This document shows positions 34,901-44,970 of a stretch of DNA of 64,000 bases, piece by piece. Location of the stretch: NCBI GenBank assembly GCA_004154925.1, contig QJNS01000201.1:1-64000 (forward strand), given 5' to 3'. Source of the DNA: Monosporascus cannonballus (Eukaryota > Ascomycota > Sordariomycetes > Xylariales). The position numbers and the translations under genes were made by a program. How positions within the stretch are numbered: position 1 is the stretch's first letter; each line of letters opens with the position of its first letter. Under the pieces are notes generated by a model. That model was given only the letters and a program-made list of their open reading frames with translations. It was not told the origin of the DNA and ran no database searches.

Positions 34901-37650
34901 AAAAGCGCGTAGTATAATTTTGTTAAGGTTATAACTAAGGTTAAACTTCGTTAAAAATCTTTTTTTAAAAATTATTTCCTAATTTTATTCGTTATATTCT
35001 AGTAATTTCGCATTAAACTTTTTTCTGAAAAGTTACTTATATCGGTAGTATTATAGTAGTATATTGGTAAGATTTTCTGATTTTTAGATCTGTTATTTTA
35101 TACCGTTATTTAGTTACCTTAATTTTGTTCTAATTGTAATAACGATACATTATATTTTTTTAATACTTATTTTTTATTTTATCTTTTTGGGTTACAAGAT
35201 ATCTGCCGTATTTCTATACCTGTATTCGTCGTTAATTTTAATCCAGTATGAAGATTTCCGTTTCTTTCTTTTACCTATGAACGAGATATAAATCCAACCT
35301 TACCTGGCTAATTTTCTTATTAATTAAAATTCCGTATTGGCATATCTATAATAATTCTAAGATTATATCGTAATTCCTAAACAGAACGATATCGAAATTA
35401 CCTCTCTGGTATTATTCTTAAATAAAAATCTCGAAATAATTAGTTTTGCATATAATTTTTCTGTTATTATAAGCAAATTCTGAACTTTGAGCATTTGTAA
35501 TTATATAAGGTTTTAATTTGTATCTCCGTAGCAATTTAAGCTCATTAACCACATTTGATACAATATAATTTCCGTCCAGAGCTCCGCAGTTTACTATTAC
35601 GGTATACCAATACGTTTTAATTCGTATGTCTAAATTAATAAAGTTATTACCGGCTTTTATCGTCGCATTTGAAACCTTCTTTTATAAATTCTTTTTAATT
35701 CCTTTAAATTTTCCTATTTTGTAGCTTTTTTATAGGTAACTTTTTTCTTTTAATTTTTCTTCGAATTTGTTAAACTTTAGTTGTATTTTTATATATAGCG
35801 TATTAAGCTGTTATATCTGTCGTTATTATCGGTATATTATTCTTGGAATTATATTAACTGTTTTTGGTTTTGCTGTAATTCCTTTTCTTATTAAGTAAAT
35901 TGTTTTTTTATAGTTTCGATTATATCCTATTATACGTTATTCTAACTGTCCTTTTAAAATTAGTTTATAAACTGACGTATTTTTAATAGCTTTTTTGTTA
36001 GAGTTTATAATAAATGGTAATTAAAATAAAGATTTGTAATGGCTTTTTGATAATGTTTTTTATTATATACTAGATTGATTTTTTTTCTCTTTGGTGACTA
36101 TATTATTCGTAATAACAAAAAGGTCTTTTTGCAAGCATTATTTTATTTTGGGCCAGTTTTTTAATTCGGCCATTTGGCGAATACTATTTCTTAAAGTTAT
36201 AAATCGAAAATGTCAATATTATTATTTATTGTTTTTGTTATTTCCGTTACGATTTAGAAAATAGAATCTCTTATAATATATACGAGTAATTTTGCCGTAT
36301 ATATATTGTTTTCATTTTTGGTAATTAGTTTATTCTCGTCTATAATAATATATGGTATATATTCTGCCGTATCGATCAGAGGTTCCGGAATAGATTTTTT
36401 CTATTTAATTCTGGTGTTTGTGTAAATATCTTTCTAGTTTTTCTTTTATTAATTTTAATATCTATGAAACCAGATTTTTAGTTTCGTATATTCCCTATTA
36501 ACCTTTTTGTTATGGGGAGCCTAGTACGTATTTAGTCCGAATTATGTTCATAGATTTGTTTTCGTTTTTTTTATATCTTTGGATTATTTTTCAGGTACAG
36601 GTTTCTAGTTATTTTGACCGGGTTTTTTTAGATATCTTATATTATGCTGCTTTGTATCTTATTTTGTTATAATTAAAACATTTGATTTGGTTTTAGCTTT
36701 TTTATAAGTATCTTTTGGTTTTATAAGTTTTGGTTTTATACCGTAAAAAGTATTATTATGTCGAAAAATATTGGTATTAGCTGTATATCGAGATTTGTTA
36801 TTATTTTTTTCCTTTAATACCTTTAGTACGCTAGGTAAATTGTCGATCGTCTATTTTAATTCCTATAACGATATAATCGGATAAATAATTAAGCCGCTTT
36901 AGCTTTAAAAACGTCTTTATTATTTTTTTAAATTATCGAAAAATTTAGTTATTAATTTTTCTATTTTTAGTTTAGTTTAGACGTGACTTAAACGAGCGTA
37001 TTATCGTAATTAGATATTAATTTTTTATGGTAATTATTAAATCTGTATTTGGGCTTTTATTTTTTCGTTTATTATTCCGAAAACCTTTATTAATATTTAC
37101 TTAAATTGTTCGTAGTCGTTATATATTTGCATTATTTCCGGCTTTCGTTTCTTAATTAATAAAATAACGTGTTTTTTTATAGCGGATTCGACTTTACTAA
37201 TTGCGCTTCCGGTAAATCGTCCGATCGTAAATTTAATTCGTATAACGAGCGTTATTAATTAAATAGAAAAATATCCGAAAAATATTTGATATTAAATTAA
37301 AAATAATTATAGTTTGGTCGAGGTTGCGTCAAAAAGTTCTAGTTTAAGAGATTTAAGGATCTTTTTTAGTTCTTTAATAAAGTTTAGCTAAATAACCTAG
37401 TTCGTTGGAAAAGATTTTTCGGTTTTAAATGTTTTTTTAAAGTTTTTTATGAACGACTTAAATGAACGTTATAAGCTTGTTATTATCCTTTTTATGCCGA
37501 AGAATGCGTTTATTTATAATATCCAGACGTCCAAAAACTTTTTCGCGAAACAGGCGAAATTCTTTTTTTCGGATTTTATGCCTGTCTCCGAGTTAGTAAA
37601 AATTTAGTAAATGGGCTATTCGGATTGATAGTTAGTAAATATAATATCGG
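31918..37650 (-). pseudogene. Gag-pol remnant of C3
   Basis: The minus-strand RT box HDDILIF is near 34055-34075 (Y of YxDD lost to a stop or His). Integrase lies at 32500-33700, and a gag zinc-knuckle remnant (CFNYNK) near 36660-36690. It is heavily RIP-mutated and split by insert H. Confidence 0.65.
34444..34860. mobile_element. Solo LTR, family H (417 bp, unmutated)
   Basis: It runs TGTAACGAACCTG to GATTCGTAACA with exact aaatc duplication (34439-34443 and 34861-34865). It is GC-rich within mutated C3. The left 265 bp match H2 (54008-54445) inverted; the right 150 bp do not, and instead hold repeats of GTCTCTG. No gene is evident in it. Confidence 0.92.
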
Positions 37651-37698
37651 CAATATTACTTAAAGTTTGACGATACTACTAAATAAAAGTTTATAACG

Positions 37699-38235
37699 TG
37701 TAACGGCTAAACGGTTTAATTAATTATTAAATCTTAATCGTACGAGTTTATATTACTAAAAGCATCGTAAAATTCTAAATTATAAATATCATAATATATT
37801 TCGTTTGGTAATTATAAAAATGCTGAAAATATATTATAAATAATTTATATTAATCAATATTATAAATTACTATTATTTAAATTGTAGAAACAATGAACGT
37901 ATATATTCTTATTTTGGCTTAAGATGTTTAAGCGGTTTAAATCTTTAAGCCCGTTAAGCTCTTTAAGCTTTTTTGCCGGCTTAAAGAGCTTAAAATGTTG
38001 TGATGATATGCACAGCTAGTCCTTATAAGGTGGATCAGGGTGTCCAAACCCTAATTGGGGTTTGGAATTGCTGACCTTTTGGTATTGTGGTTAGCGTCGC
38101 ACCCTCGTTATCTCACAAGTGTTTGGCACCTTGAAACCTTTGAGCTGGTTACGTAACGTCTTGGCTGGGGTCGGGTTTTGTTTTTTTCGTGGGTCCGACC
38201 GTTCGTAAAGAAGCCAAGACCGTTAGGTCATAACA
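37699..38235 (-). repeat. 5' LTR of C3, split by solo E
   Basis: It starts TGTAACGGCTAAACGG and ends CATAACA. The alpha U3 with CTTTAAGC repeats is clear. Element E interrupts it at 37999-38117. Confidence 0.9.
37999..38117 (+). mobile_element. Solo LTR-like insert, family E (119 bp)
   Basis: It runs TGTGATGATATGC to TTATCTCACA. The duplication is aatgt and agtgt (37994-37998 and 38118-38122), differing by one A/G. It is nearly unmutated and matches 25368-25487. Confidence 0.88.
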
Positions 38236-38240
38236 CATTA

Positions 38241-38344
38241 CGAGATGTAATGAAGTTACTTCGTTAAAAATTCTACGATATTTCTACCAATATAAACCCG
38301 TACGACTAAGGTTTAATAATTGGTTAAACCACCTAGCCGTCACA
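38241..38344 (+). repeat. Right part of C2 3' LTR
   Basis: It continues the LTR broken at 30837 after the catta duplication and ends CCGTCACA at 38344. The next base begins C-outer RT sequence, so C2 had inserted inside that RT. Confidence 0.88.
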
Positions 38345-40512
38345 CTTAATAACATTCCCATTTTCTCAAAAACAAAAAAAGCATATACAGGATACGTTTA
38401 CAAAGTTTTTCAAGCTGTACAAAATGCAAAACTACTTATTAACGCAAAAAGAAGTTAATTTTATACCTAAAAAAATAAAATATCTAGAACATATTATCAC
38501 TTCAGAACATATCAAAATGAACCTGAAGAAAATCGCTATAATTATAGAATAACAAACGTCAACTTTAATTAAAAACGTACAGGCCTTTTTAAAATTCGCT
38601 AATTATTATAAGAAATTTATCCGAAACTTTAGTAAAAATATTATACCCTTTACCAACCTTACTAAGAAACAAAAGTTTAAATAAACGCTCGAAATAAAAA
38701 AGGTATTTTAACAATATTAAAGATGTAATTATTAACGAATTAATACTAATTATATACGATTTAACTCGTTTCGTTAAATTAAAAACAGATATTTTGAATT
38801 ATATATTAAACGTAATAATCGAATAACAAAATAATTAAGACAAATTATACCTTATTATATTTTTTAAGTATAAATTAAAAGGAACCGCACTTAAGTACGG
38901 CATTCTAGATAAAGAATTTATGGCTATTATTATAGCTTTCCGAAAGTTCAGGTATTTTTTAAAGGAAAGTGTACATCAAGTCAAAATATATACGAATTAT
39001 CAAATTTATATCCGTTTTATTACAACTAAAGAACTTATAAAATAATAATTAAAATACGTAAAAGAAATTGACGAACTTCGATTTCGTTATTATTTACAAA
39101 AAGAGCTTAAATAACGACAAAGCCGATATTCTTAATAAGTAACCAAATTTCGAAAAGAATTTAGTCAAAGTTGGTTATATAATTTTCAATATTACTATAA
39201 AGAGATATTTACGCCTACGACAAATTGCGATAATTCGGGCAGTACCCTTTGATATGTATTAGAAAATCTAGCAGTATAACGATATTTTTTCTAGAAAATT
39301 AAAAAACGGACAAAATATAGATTTTGGAAATATCTCAGGAGAATTTGGTACGAAAAATATATGAACATTAATTATGCGAACATCTCGGGATTCATAAGAC
39401 CTTAGAACGATTTTAACGTTTATATTTTTTTTTAAAAAAAACGCAAGTAATAATTTAAAGAATACGTGGATAATTCGACCTTGGGATTAAAATTAAAGTA
39501 CGACAATATAAGTCTTACGGAAAAGTATTGCTATTATTAATTGCAAAATAACTATTGTATTTAGTTACATTCGATTTTATTATCAAATTTCCGATATTAA
39601 AGAATCTAGCGAGAAAAGTATATTATAATAGTATTTTCGTAATCGTCGATTAATTTACGAAACCTTTGTATTTCTTACTATATTACAAATTTCATAAACG
39701 CCGAATAAAAAATACACATTTTTTTTAAATATATTTTTGGTATATACGGATTACTAATAGAAATTATTTTAAATAAAGCATTAATATTTGCATTTAAGTT
39801 TTGATAAGGCCTTATAGTATAAATCGGCCTAAATTTCAAATTATCTGGCGTTTTTAAACCGTAAATGAATAAATAAATAAAACGAACAAACCAAATTTTA
39901 AAAATCTATTTACGATATTGTATTAATTACGAATAAAATAACTGGATTAAAAAATTGCCAATCGTGTAATTAATCTATAATACCAGTTATTACGAAAGTA
40001 TCAAATAATACTTACCCACATTAATTTTGATTTTCTTCCAAAGATTTACAAAAAAATACGTCATAACGATTTAATAAATATTAAGGTAATTTTTAGGTTA
40101 AAATAACTTAGATAATTATATTAGAAAATGAAACCGGAATTAAAATTTGCGAAAATAAATAAGCAAATATTATAACTAAAAAACCAAAAACAAATTAATT
40201 TTCGAAAAAGAAAAGAAATAATTTATTTTGCTATAAAGATATTTGAACAAACCGATTTAATAAAAAACTTAATTTTAAATATATCGGTCCACATAAAATC
40301 GCTAAGAAAATTTCAAAAAATAATTCCTAATTAGAATTTCCACCAAAGGTAAAATTTTATCTAATTTTCCAAGGTTTTTATTCAAATTAATAGCAGGTAT
40401 AATCAAAGTATATACGATATAAAATGAGCTGGAAGTAAAGGACGATACGCTATACGAAGTGGAAAAAATACTAGATTTGCGGGCAAAAAAAACGGATTTA
40501 CTTAGTATTTAA
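38345..40512 (+). pseudogene. Pol of C-outer from RT active site to integrase end
   Basis: It starts in the RT box (the frame reads NNIPIFSKTKKAY, from DDIPIFSK) directly after the C2 LTR. It then runs through the RT connection (KFANYYKKFIRNF region near 38600), RNase H (38780-39150) and integrase (39200-40400) on the plus strand. RIP stops are throughout. The first half of this pol was displaced by C2 and cannot be separated from the chimeric 25493-29830 region. Confidence 0.7.
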
Positions 40513-41208
40513 TTAAGTAGAAAAAGCATTTAGATTTCGAGAACACTTAGAAATCCGTCAAAAATCTTATTGGTATCCAGCGCCTGTTAAAAAACTTTTA
40601 TTAGCAACAATAGGCGTACTCCAGTTGACGGCCGATCAATTAGTAATGTCTACCTTAGATTGGTTGACCGGAAATGCGGCCTATGTTAACGTGGTAATTA
40701 CGACGGCAGCCTCCAGTTATTCCTGCTGTTTTTTTCTCGAAACGTTCGAATTCCTTTATTACTTCCGTATTTTTAATATTACGACGAAATATTTTAATGT
40801 CGCATTAACGAAAAAACCTTTTTTGTTTCCGTAAACGGCTTTAATAATGAAATAATTCGTTAAGATATTATTAAGCTTTTAAAAGTTCTTCTTTAATAAT
40901 ACTTTTCTTTAGTTCTAGACGCTTTTTTTGGCCATAAACTTCGTATGTTTAAATTCGGAAAGGCTAAAAAGGTTGTAAGGGCCCCCATAAGCAGTATAGA
41001 ATGAACATTTTCCCGAAGTGTAATAAACTTTATAAGTTTTATTTTCCGACTTACAGCGAAAATAAAAAACGTTCGAAAACATGATAAAACCAAAGCGATT
41101 AATACGTTTTAAAGGAAAAACGTTAATATGCTTTTGAAAAGGAAATTTTCTAATACGAACTGACATAATAAATATAAAAAAGGGAAGGTTACTTACCGGA
41201 GCTAACAA
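40513..41208 (-). pseudogene. Antisense 3' ORF of C-outer, best zinc-cluster copy
   Basis: The minus-strand frame is opposite to pol. The first 97 codons (from 41208) are open. Residues 49-78 show the spacing 49-52-59-68-71-78, that is Cx2Cx6Cx8Cx2Cx6C, the GAL4-type Zn2Cys6 spacing, with Cys kept at 52 and 68 and Tyr at the other four. It then has a Lys/Glu-rich coil (FERFEKK), an Ala-rich middle and the tail SKCSRNLNAFST. The frame continues past TAA/TAG stops to TAA at 40513. Zn2Cys6 proteins are usually fungal transcription factors; whether this protein bound DNA is inference. It sits between integrase and the 3' LTR. Confidence 0.65.
40975..41064 (-). other. Zn2Cys6-like motif in antisense ORF
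   Basis: These thirty codons hold the six cluster positions, two still Cys and four Tyr. All four Tyr codons are TAT/TAC, as RIP would make from TGT/TGC. Confidence 0.6.
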
Positions 41209-41257
41209 ACAGACGAATTAATCTTCAGAGACAAAAATACTAAAAAGAGAAAAATCG

Positions 41258-41670
41258 TGTTATAACCTAACGGTTTTGGCTTTAGGAAACGGTCGAAACC
41301 TTAGGAAAGCCAAGTTTCGACCAAGCCAAGAAGTCACGTAACTAGCTTAAAAAGCTTAAGGGCTTTGGTTAAGCAAAAACCTTTAAGCCAATTAAATATT
41401 AAAAGAGCCTAAAAGGGCTTAAAAGAATTTAATTAAGAAAGTATCGTTGAGCTACAATACGTACCTGAAGTTAAGATAAAAATATATATGTTTATTGTTT
41501 CTATAGTTTAGATAATATCAGCTTGCAATATAACTTCGTTACCCAAGACGTCCCCGGCATTACGAAACGTGACTAAGTTACTTCATTGCTCCAGAGTTTC
41601 ACAATACTTCTGCCAACATAAACTCGTACGACTTAGGTTTAATAGTTGGTTAAACCGCCTAGCCGTCACA
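41258..41670 (+). repeat. 3' LTR of C-outer (alpha type)
   Basis: It is 413 bp, TGTTATAACC to GCCGTCACA, preceded by a purine tract (AAAAAGAGAAAAAT) and followed by attaa, which matches 1910-1914. Confidence 0.92.
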
Positions 41671-42152
41671 ATTAAGGCGTTTTAAGATACGAATCGATTT
41701 TCGGGCGAGTATATTTTTTTTCGCCTCCCTTACCTTAACGTACTTATTATTTAACACTTTTACCTTGTTAATAGAACGTAAATTTATCGCTTTTTAATTA
41801 TTTATAATGTATTTCGAAATTATTATAATTCTTTTCCGCTCATAAAAACGCTTAGAGACAGTTAGTTTTATTAATAACTTTAAAAGTTCGCCCCTAATAC
41901 CGTTTTCGAAACCAATAACGGAATCTTTGCTTTAAAGTAATAAATACACCCACATCAAAAGGCTGAAAAATATAAAAAATGTAAGTACACAGAAAAATAA
42001 TATATATCTTATTTTAAAGGTACGTCTATATATATTCCTCGGTAATATAGCTATTATAGCCGTCGATTATTAATAGCTTCTCTTCGTCCGGGTTTTCGGG
42101 CTTATTATACGGAATAAAAACTTTGCGAAATTACTTTAACCCGATTTCGGTA

Positions 42153-42515
42153 TGTTATGACCCAACTGCTTGGCACAACCCGAAATGGTCATACAGAAGT
42201 GGGGACGCTCCAAGTCACGTGATCGCTAGGATCGCTGGCGAGTCCAGCGAGTCTTGGATCGCCAGGATCGCTGGCGAGTCTCGCGAGTCCTGGGACTAAA
42301 GGGCACAACGTTCAAGTATATGTACGTTCATTAATTCCATAGTCTAGATAGCTTCAGCTTGCATCACTTATCAATACCAATCGTTTGCAATAACAAGGTA
42401 TTAAGAGACGTGACACGATTATTGTATCCATTGCTCAGATTCCCACGATACTCCTGCCAACATAAACCCGTCGACTTAAGGTTTAATAGTTGGTTAAACC
42501 GTATAGCTCGTCACA
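42153..42515 (+). mobile_element. Solo C LTR, gamma type (363 bp, unmutated)
   Basis: It runs TGTTATGACC to GCTCGTCACA with exact cggta duplications (42148-42152 and 42516-42520). It is inserted in the pogo-like transposase gene. R and U5 match other C LTRs, but U3 is unrelated to alpha or beta and consists of repeats of GGATCGC and TGGCGAGTC. Confidence 0.92.
42215..42222 (+). promoter_or_regulatory. TCACGTGA palindrome in C LTR U3 (gamma)
   Basis: It is at the same relative place as in alpha and beta LTRs. It is followed directly by TCGCTAGGATCGCTGG repeats. Confidence 0.5.
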
Positions 42516-43382
42516 CGGTATTCGTCCAGCTGTTTTTTAATATAATAAAATAATAGCTTTCGTATACTTTATCGTCCGAATTAAAAAATTGTTATTATTA
42601 TACGTTAACGCTGCCAAAAAATTACGAAAAATAGTAACGAACGCCGGTTAGTATTAATATAAACAATTATAATAATCTATTTCATTTTAAACGTATCTTT
42701 TTTTTTAAAAAAATACGTTTTCGCAAGATTTTTCCGAAAATCAAAATTTTTTTATTTATATATTTTATTATTCCGATTTTGTCCGCGTTATATCGGTTCC
42801 TTTATTTAATATCCTTAACCTTCCGCAAAACGAAACGACCAAATAAAACGTTAATAAAATCCGAGAAAATACTATTTAAACGCTTATAATCGATGACAGT
42901 ACTATTAAAAATATTGATATTAAAATAACGACGCAAAAATCGAATTACTGAATTTTTTTTCTTAAACGTTTAAAGTTGCCGTTATTAATTAGAAGGCATT
43001 ATAGATATACGCGAAATCGCTTTTAAAATAACGTATAACCTAATTAATTTTATACGATAACCTAATAAATTAAAATGTTTTCCTAAATTAATAATAATTT
43101 TTAACGAATTTTATTAATTTATTTATCGGAATATCTTAAATACGGTATAATATATGTAGTTTATTAACCTAACAACCCTTAAAAGCTAAACGTAGAGATT
43201 TTTTACATTTTACTTTTTTAATCGTTTGCGCTATACGGAATTAAGCCGAAAGCTGCATATCGTTCGAAAACGCAGATTTTGACGAATAAGAAGATAGTTT
43301 TTTCAATTTTTCAAAATGGTATTAAGAAACTTTTTATAAGGAAAGAAATCAGTAAGTAGATCAACGCGCAAAGCGGTTGTGG

Positions 43383-43425
43383 GGTGGCGCGTTGGGGGGA
43401 TGGGCCGTTGGTGGAGGGGTCGCCT
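43383..43425 (-). repeat. Right terminal inverted repeat of the pogo-like element
   Basis: It mirrors 1362-1404. The TA duplication follows at 43426-43427, where sequence becomes GC-normal again. Confidence 0.85.
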
Positions 43426-43427
43426 TA

Positions 43428-43755
43428 CATCGCGCCCTCGCAAGGTCGCTGCCACGGTCTTCTGCAGTCTGTTCATACCTCTACAGCTGGTCTGCTAGCC
43501 TGCCTACCTTTTGGTCTCCTGTACTTTCTTCGGTTTTCGTTGCCGTCTGGTGATCTATTGAACTCTTCCAGCTACGTTGCCTTGGTGTTTGGAACCGTCT
43601 TGCGGGCAGCCTCAAGCACTAGTTTAAGTTCTCGCAGCAGCTATTTTGTCGTATACCTCGCGGTCCTTATTACCTTGCCATTACAATTCGTGCCTTTGGT
43701 CAAATTGTGGAGGGCATCTTAGGTTCGAGTCTGGGAGATCATGATTTAAGGCTAT
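43428..43755. other. GC-normal stretch, no convincing gene
   Basis: This is the right flank of the pogo-like element. A plus-strand open frame starting at 43384 crosses the transposon end and is therefore not trusted as a gene. No RIP signature. Confidence 0.4.
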
Positions 43756-44136
43756 GTGGTTTATACTGTCGAGCTTCAGTTGTTCAACGATGAGTTTGGG
43801 GTCCGTATTCGCGTTTTAGCTCAACAGAATATGCTGTTTCGATTGTTTTGTTTTCATCACGGCGTGGAAAGTAGGCTAATGATTAGACATAAACTAGGAA
43901 ATGGAGTGAGGAAGGCCTCGTACTATCAGGTTATATACATAGTTAATGCGTCTCTGCGTTGGCTCCAGATGAGAGATATAGATCTCTCAACTGGGTTCCC
44001 AGGCGACACCGATGTGGAGGTGCAGAGTCCGTCTTCTATCACTCCTAAGAATACAAGAGTCCGAAAAAGCATAAAAGCGTCAAGGGGAACCCCCAAAGGC
44101 AACAAAAAAGAAAAAGAAAAAAGAAACCCGGTTTAG
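43756..44136 (+). CDS. Hypothetical small protein with basic C-terminus
   Basis: It is an open frame of 126 codons in GC-normal DNA. The first 90 residues are mixed, with hydrophobic patches (MLFRLFCFHHGVE). The last 40 are Ser/Thr/Lys-rich and end KGNKKEKEKRNPV, a tail like that of a nuclear or nucleic-acid-binding protein. Its stop overlaps the stop of the minus-strand ORF at 44133 by three bases, a tail-to-tail arrangement. The first residue may be GTG or an internal exon start rather than a true Met. I do not recognise it; it could be a chance frame. Confidence 0.3.
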   Translation: MVYTVELQLFNDEFGVRIRVLAQQNMLFRLFCFHHGVESRLMIRHKLGNGVRKASYYQVIYIVNASLRWLQMRDIDLSTGFPGDTDVEVQSPSSITPKNTRVRKSIKASRGTPKGNKKEKEKRNPV

Positions 44137-44441
44137 ACCACGCGATACGAGCCCCCCCGGCCAATTCTGTTGAACACGTCGCGCAGAAAACGCAAGGCAT
44201 CGCGGAGCGTGGGACGCCCGAAGAATTGCGCCAATGCGGCGAGGACTCCCAACAAGCCAAAGACCCCGAATGCCACCGTGGTTTTGCTCCAACGGCCGGC
44301 GAACGACGGCCGTACGAGCTCTATGAGCTCGCGTTGGAGGGCGACCTGCTCGAGCTGGGCCGCGTGATCCTCGCGCTGGCCGGCCAGTATCTTCTCGAGA
44401 AGGGCGACGAGCCGCCGGCCGATCTCCTCCATATGAGGCAT
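44133..44441 (-). CDS. Small coiled-coil protein with one membrane segment
   Basis: The minus-strand ATG at 44441 gives 102 residues. Residues 1-45 form a charged helix (EEIGRRLVALLEKILAGQRE) with Leu/Ile periodicity, likely a coiled coil. About 54-75 is a hydrophobic segment (TTVAFGVFGLLGVLAALAQF) fit to cross a membrane. The tail is basic. Codon use is GC-rich and clean, making this the most convincing reading frame in the island. Upstream the frame stays open for about 20 codons of Ala/Thr repeat (GCA/ACA) to a TAG, so a 5' exon is possible. Function unknown. Confidence 0.5.
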   Translation of the reverse strand: MPHMEEIGRRLVALLEKILAGQREDHAAQLEQVALQRELIELVRPSFAGRWSKTTVAFGVFGLLGVLAALAQFFGRPTLRDALRFLRDVFNRIGRGGSYRVV

Positions 44442-44460
44442 CGTCGGGGCTCGAATCAGG

Positions 44461-44505
44461 TTGCTTGTCGTTGTTGTTGTTGCTGCTACTGCTGCTGCTG
44501 CTGGT
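44461..44505. repeat. GTT/GCT trinucleotide microsatellite
   Basis: Tandem GTT then GCT units lie directly upstream (on the minus strand) of the small coiled-coil ORF. It would encode Ala/Thr if translated. Confidence 0.8.
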
Positions 44506-44761
44506 ACCTAAAGACTTGTCAGCTACACGGTGGCCGAAGATCTGAAAAGGGAAGAAAAGAGAGGGAGTACAAAGACCGTGGGTTACTTAGGCAAAGACAA
44601 CAAACTTCACTGCCGCGGGTCCTGAGCAGTATTGAGTTCCTTCCCGACCAGAACGGGCAAGGTGAGGCAGGACCAGGTTCCAGACGTGGCAAGGGACAGG
44701 TGAGCCCAGAACAACGCGGCTCTCCCATGGAAGGGAGGATCGAGACGTGGAGGATAGGAGG
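44506..44761. other. GC-normal stretch, no gene chosen
   Basis: Both strands have open frames but none looks like protein. It ends at the insertion site of element L (ggcat, 44762-44766). Confidence 0.35.
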
Positions 44762-44766
44762 GGCAT

Positions 44767-44970
44767 TGTCAGGTGCCAAGGTGCGGCCCCCTTTCCTGGG
44801 CCCAGCGACCCACCAATATGGCTCCAGTTTGTGTATATATAGGAGGGCTTCGCCCCCGAATAATTAAAAAAGGGCAGGCATTAATAGTTATTTATTTATT
44901 ATCCATATTGTAAATTACTTACTGGAGTTTTTTTTACCTTTTATTCCGTATTGTATTATATTCCTTAATA
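44767..44970 (+). repeat. 5' LTR of L
   Basis: It is 204 bp. The first 110 bp are clean and the rest is RIP-mutated (CCTGACA became CCTTAATA). It includes a TATATATA box and a hairpin with the sequence GGGCTTCGCCC. Confidence 0.82.

Larger units (their letters stand above)
30838..38235 (-). mobile_element. Full-length family-C element C3
   Basis: LTRs are at 30838-31206 and 37699-38235 (the latter 413 bp without the E insert). Identical catta duplications are at 30833-30837 and 38236-38240. It is inserted in the 3' LTR of C2. A purine tract (seen as TCTTCCCCTTTTC) abuts the left LTR, so pol reads on the minus strand. It is nested with H (34444-34860) and E (37999-38117). Net length is about 6850 bp. 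Confidence 0.92.
1915..41670 (+). mobile_element. Outer family-C Ty3/gypsy retrotransposon (C-outer)
   Basis: The outer LTRs are both of the alpha type and are flanked by an identical 5-bp target duplication, attaa (1910-1914 and 41671-41675). The 5' LTR is split (1915-2434 and 23594-23679) by element A and a solo D LTR; without these it is 413 bp, the same as the 3' LTR (41258-41670). The plus-strand interior carries gag with a zinc knuckle, reverse transcriptase, RNase H and integrase remnants, then an antisense ORF and the 3' LTR. The middle is a chimera. A second C copy (C2, beta-type LTR) sits inside the RT region and its 5' LTR is missing, implying a later crossover. Confidence 0.85.
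41671..43330 (-). pseudogene. Pogo/Fot1-like transposase, N-terminal and catalytic part
   Basis: A minus-strand frame is read through TAA/TAG/TGA stops. The first catalytic Asp is in NADKIGI (codon 42781-42783). The second is in DGYNSYITEEY (42062-42064), where DGHxSH is usual, so both His are now Tyr. The third is in QPFDVGVF (41954-41956). The last two are 35 residues apart in one frame, the DD35D arrangement. The first is in the same frame once the solo C LTR (42153-42515 plus 5 bp) is removed. With 1715-1909 the protein would be about 495 residues, close to Fot1-type transposases. The start codon is not identified; an N-terminal HTH would lie around 43000-43300. Confidence 0.85.
1362..43425 (-). 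mobile_element. Fot1/pogo-like DNA transposon split by nested retroelements
   Basis: The left end (from AGGCGACCCC at 1362) and the reverse complement of the right end (to GGGGTCGCCT at 43425) match over about 43 bases with a few differences. Both ends sit beside a TA (1360-1361 and 43426-43427), the target duplication expected of Tc1/mariner-pogo elements. Subtracting the C retroelement (1915-41670) and the solo C LTR (42153-42515), each with its duplicated target, leaves about 1.94 kb. That is the known size class of fungal Fot1-type elements. The minus strand carries a RIP-broken transposase with a D-35-D pair. This is the outermost and therefore oldest insertion in the 42-kb AT-rich block. 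Confidence 0.88.

Noticed and set aside
43384..43722. Plus-strand frame of 112 codons
   Set aside because: It starts inside the terminal inverted repeat of the pogo-like element and its composition is not convincing.
44226..44867. Plus-strand frame of 213 codons
   Set aside because: It mirrors the coiled-coil ORF, includes a run of Cys from the microsatellite, and ends in the L LTR.
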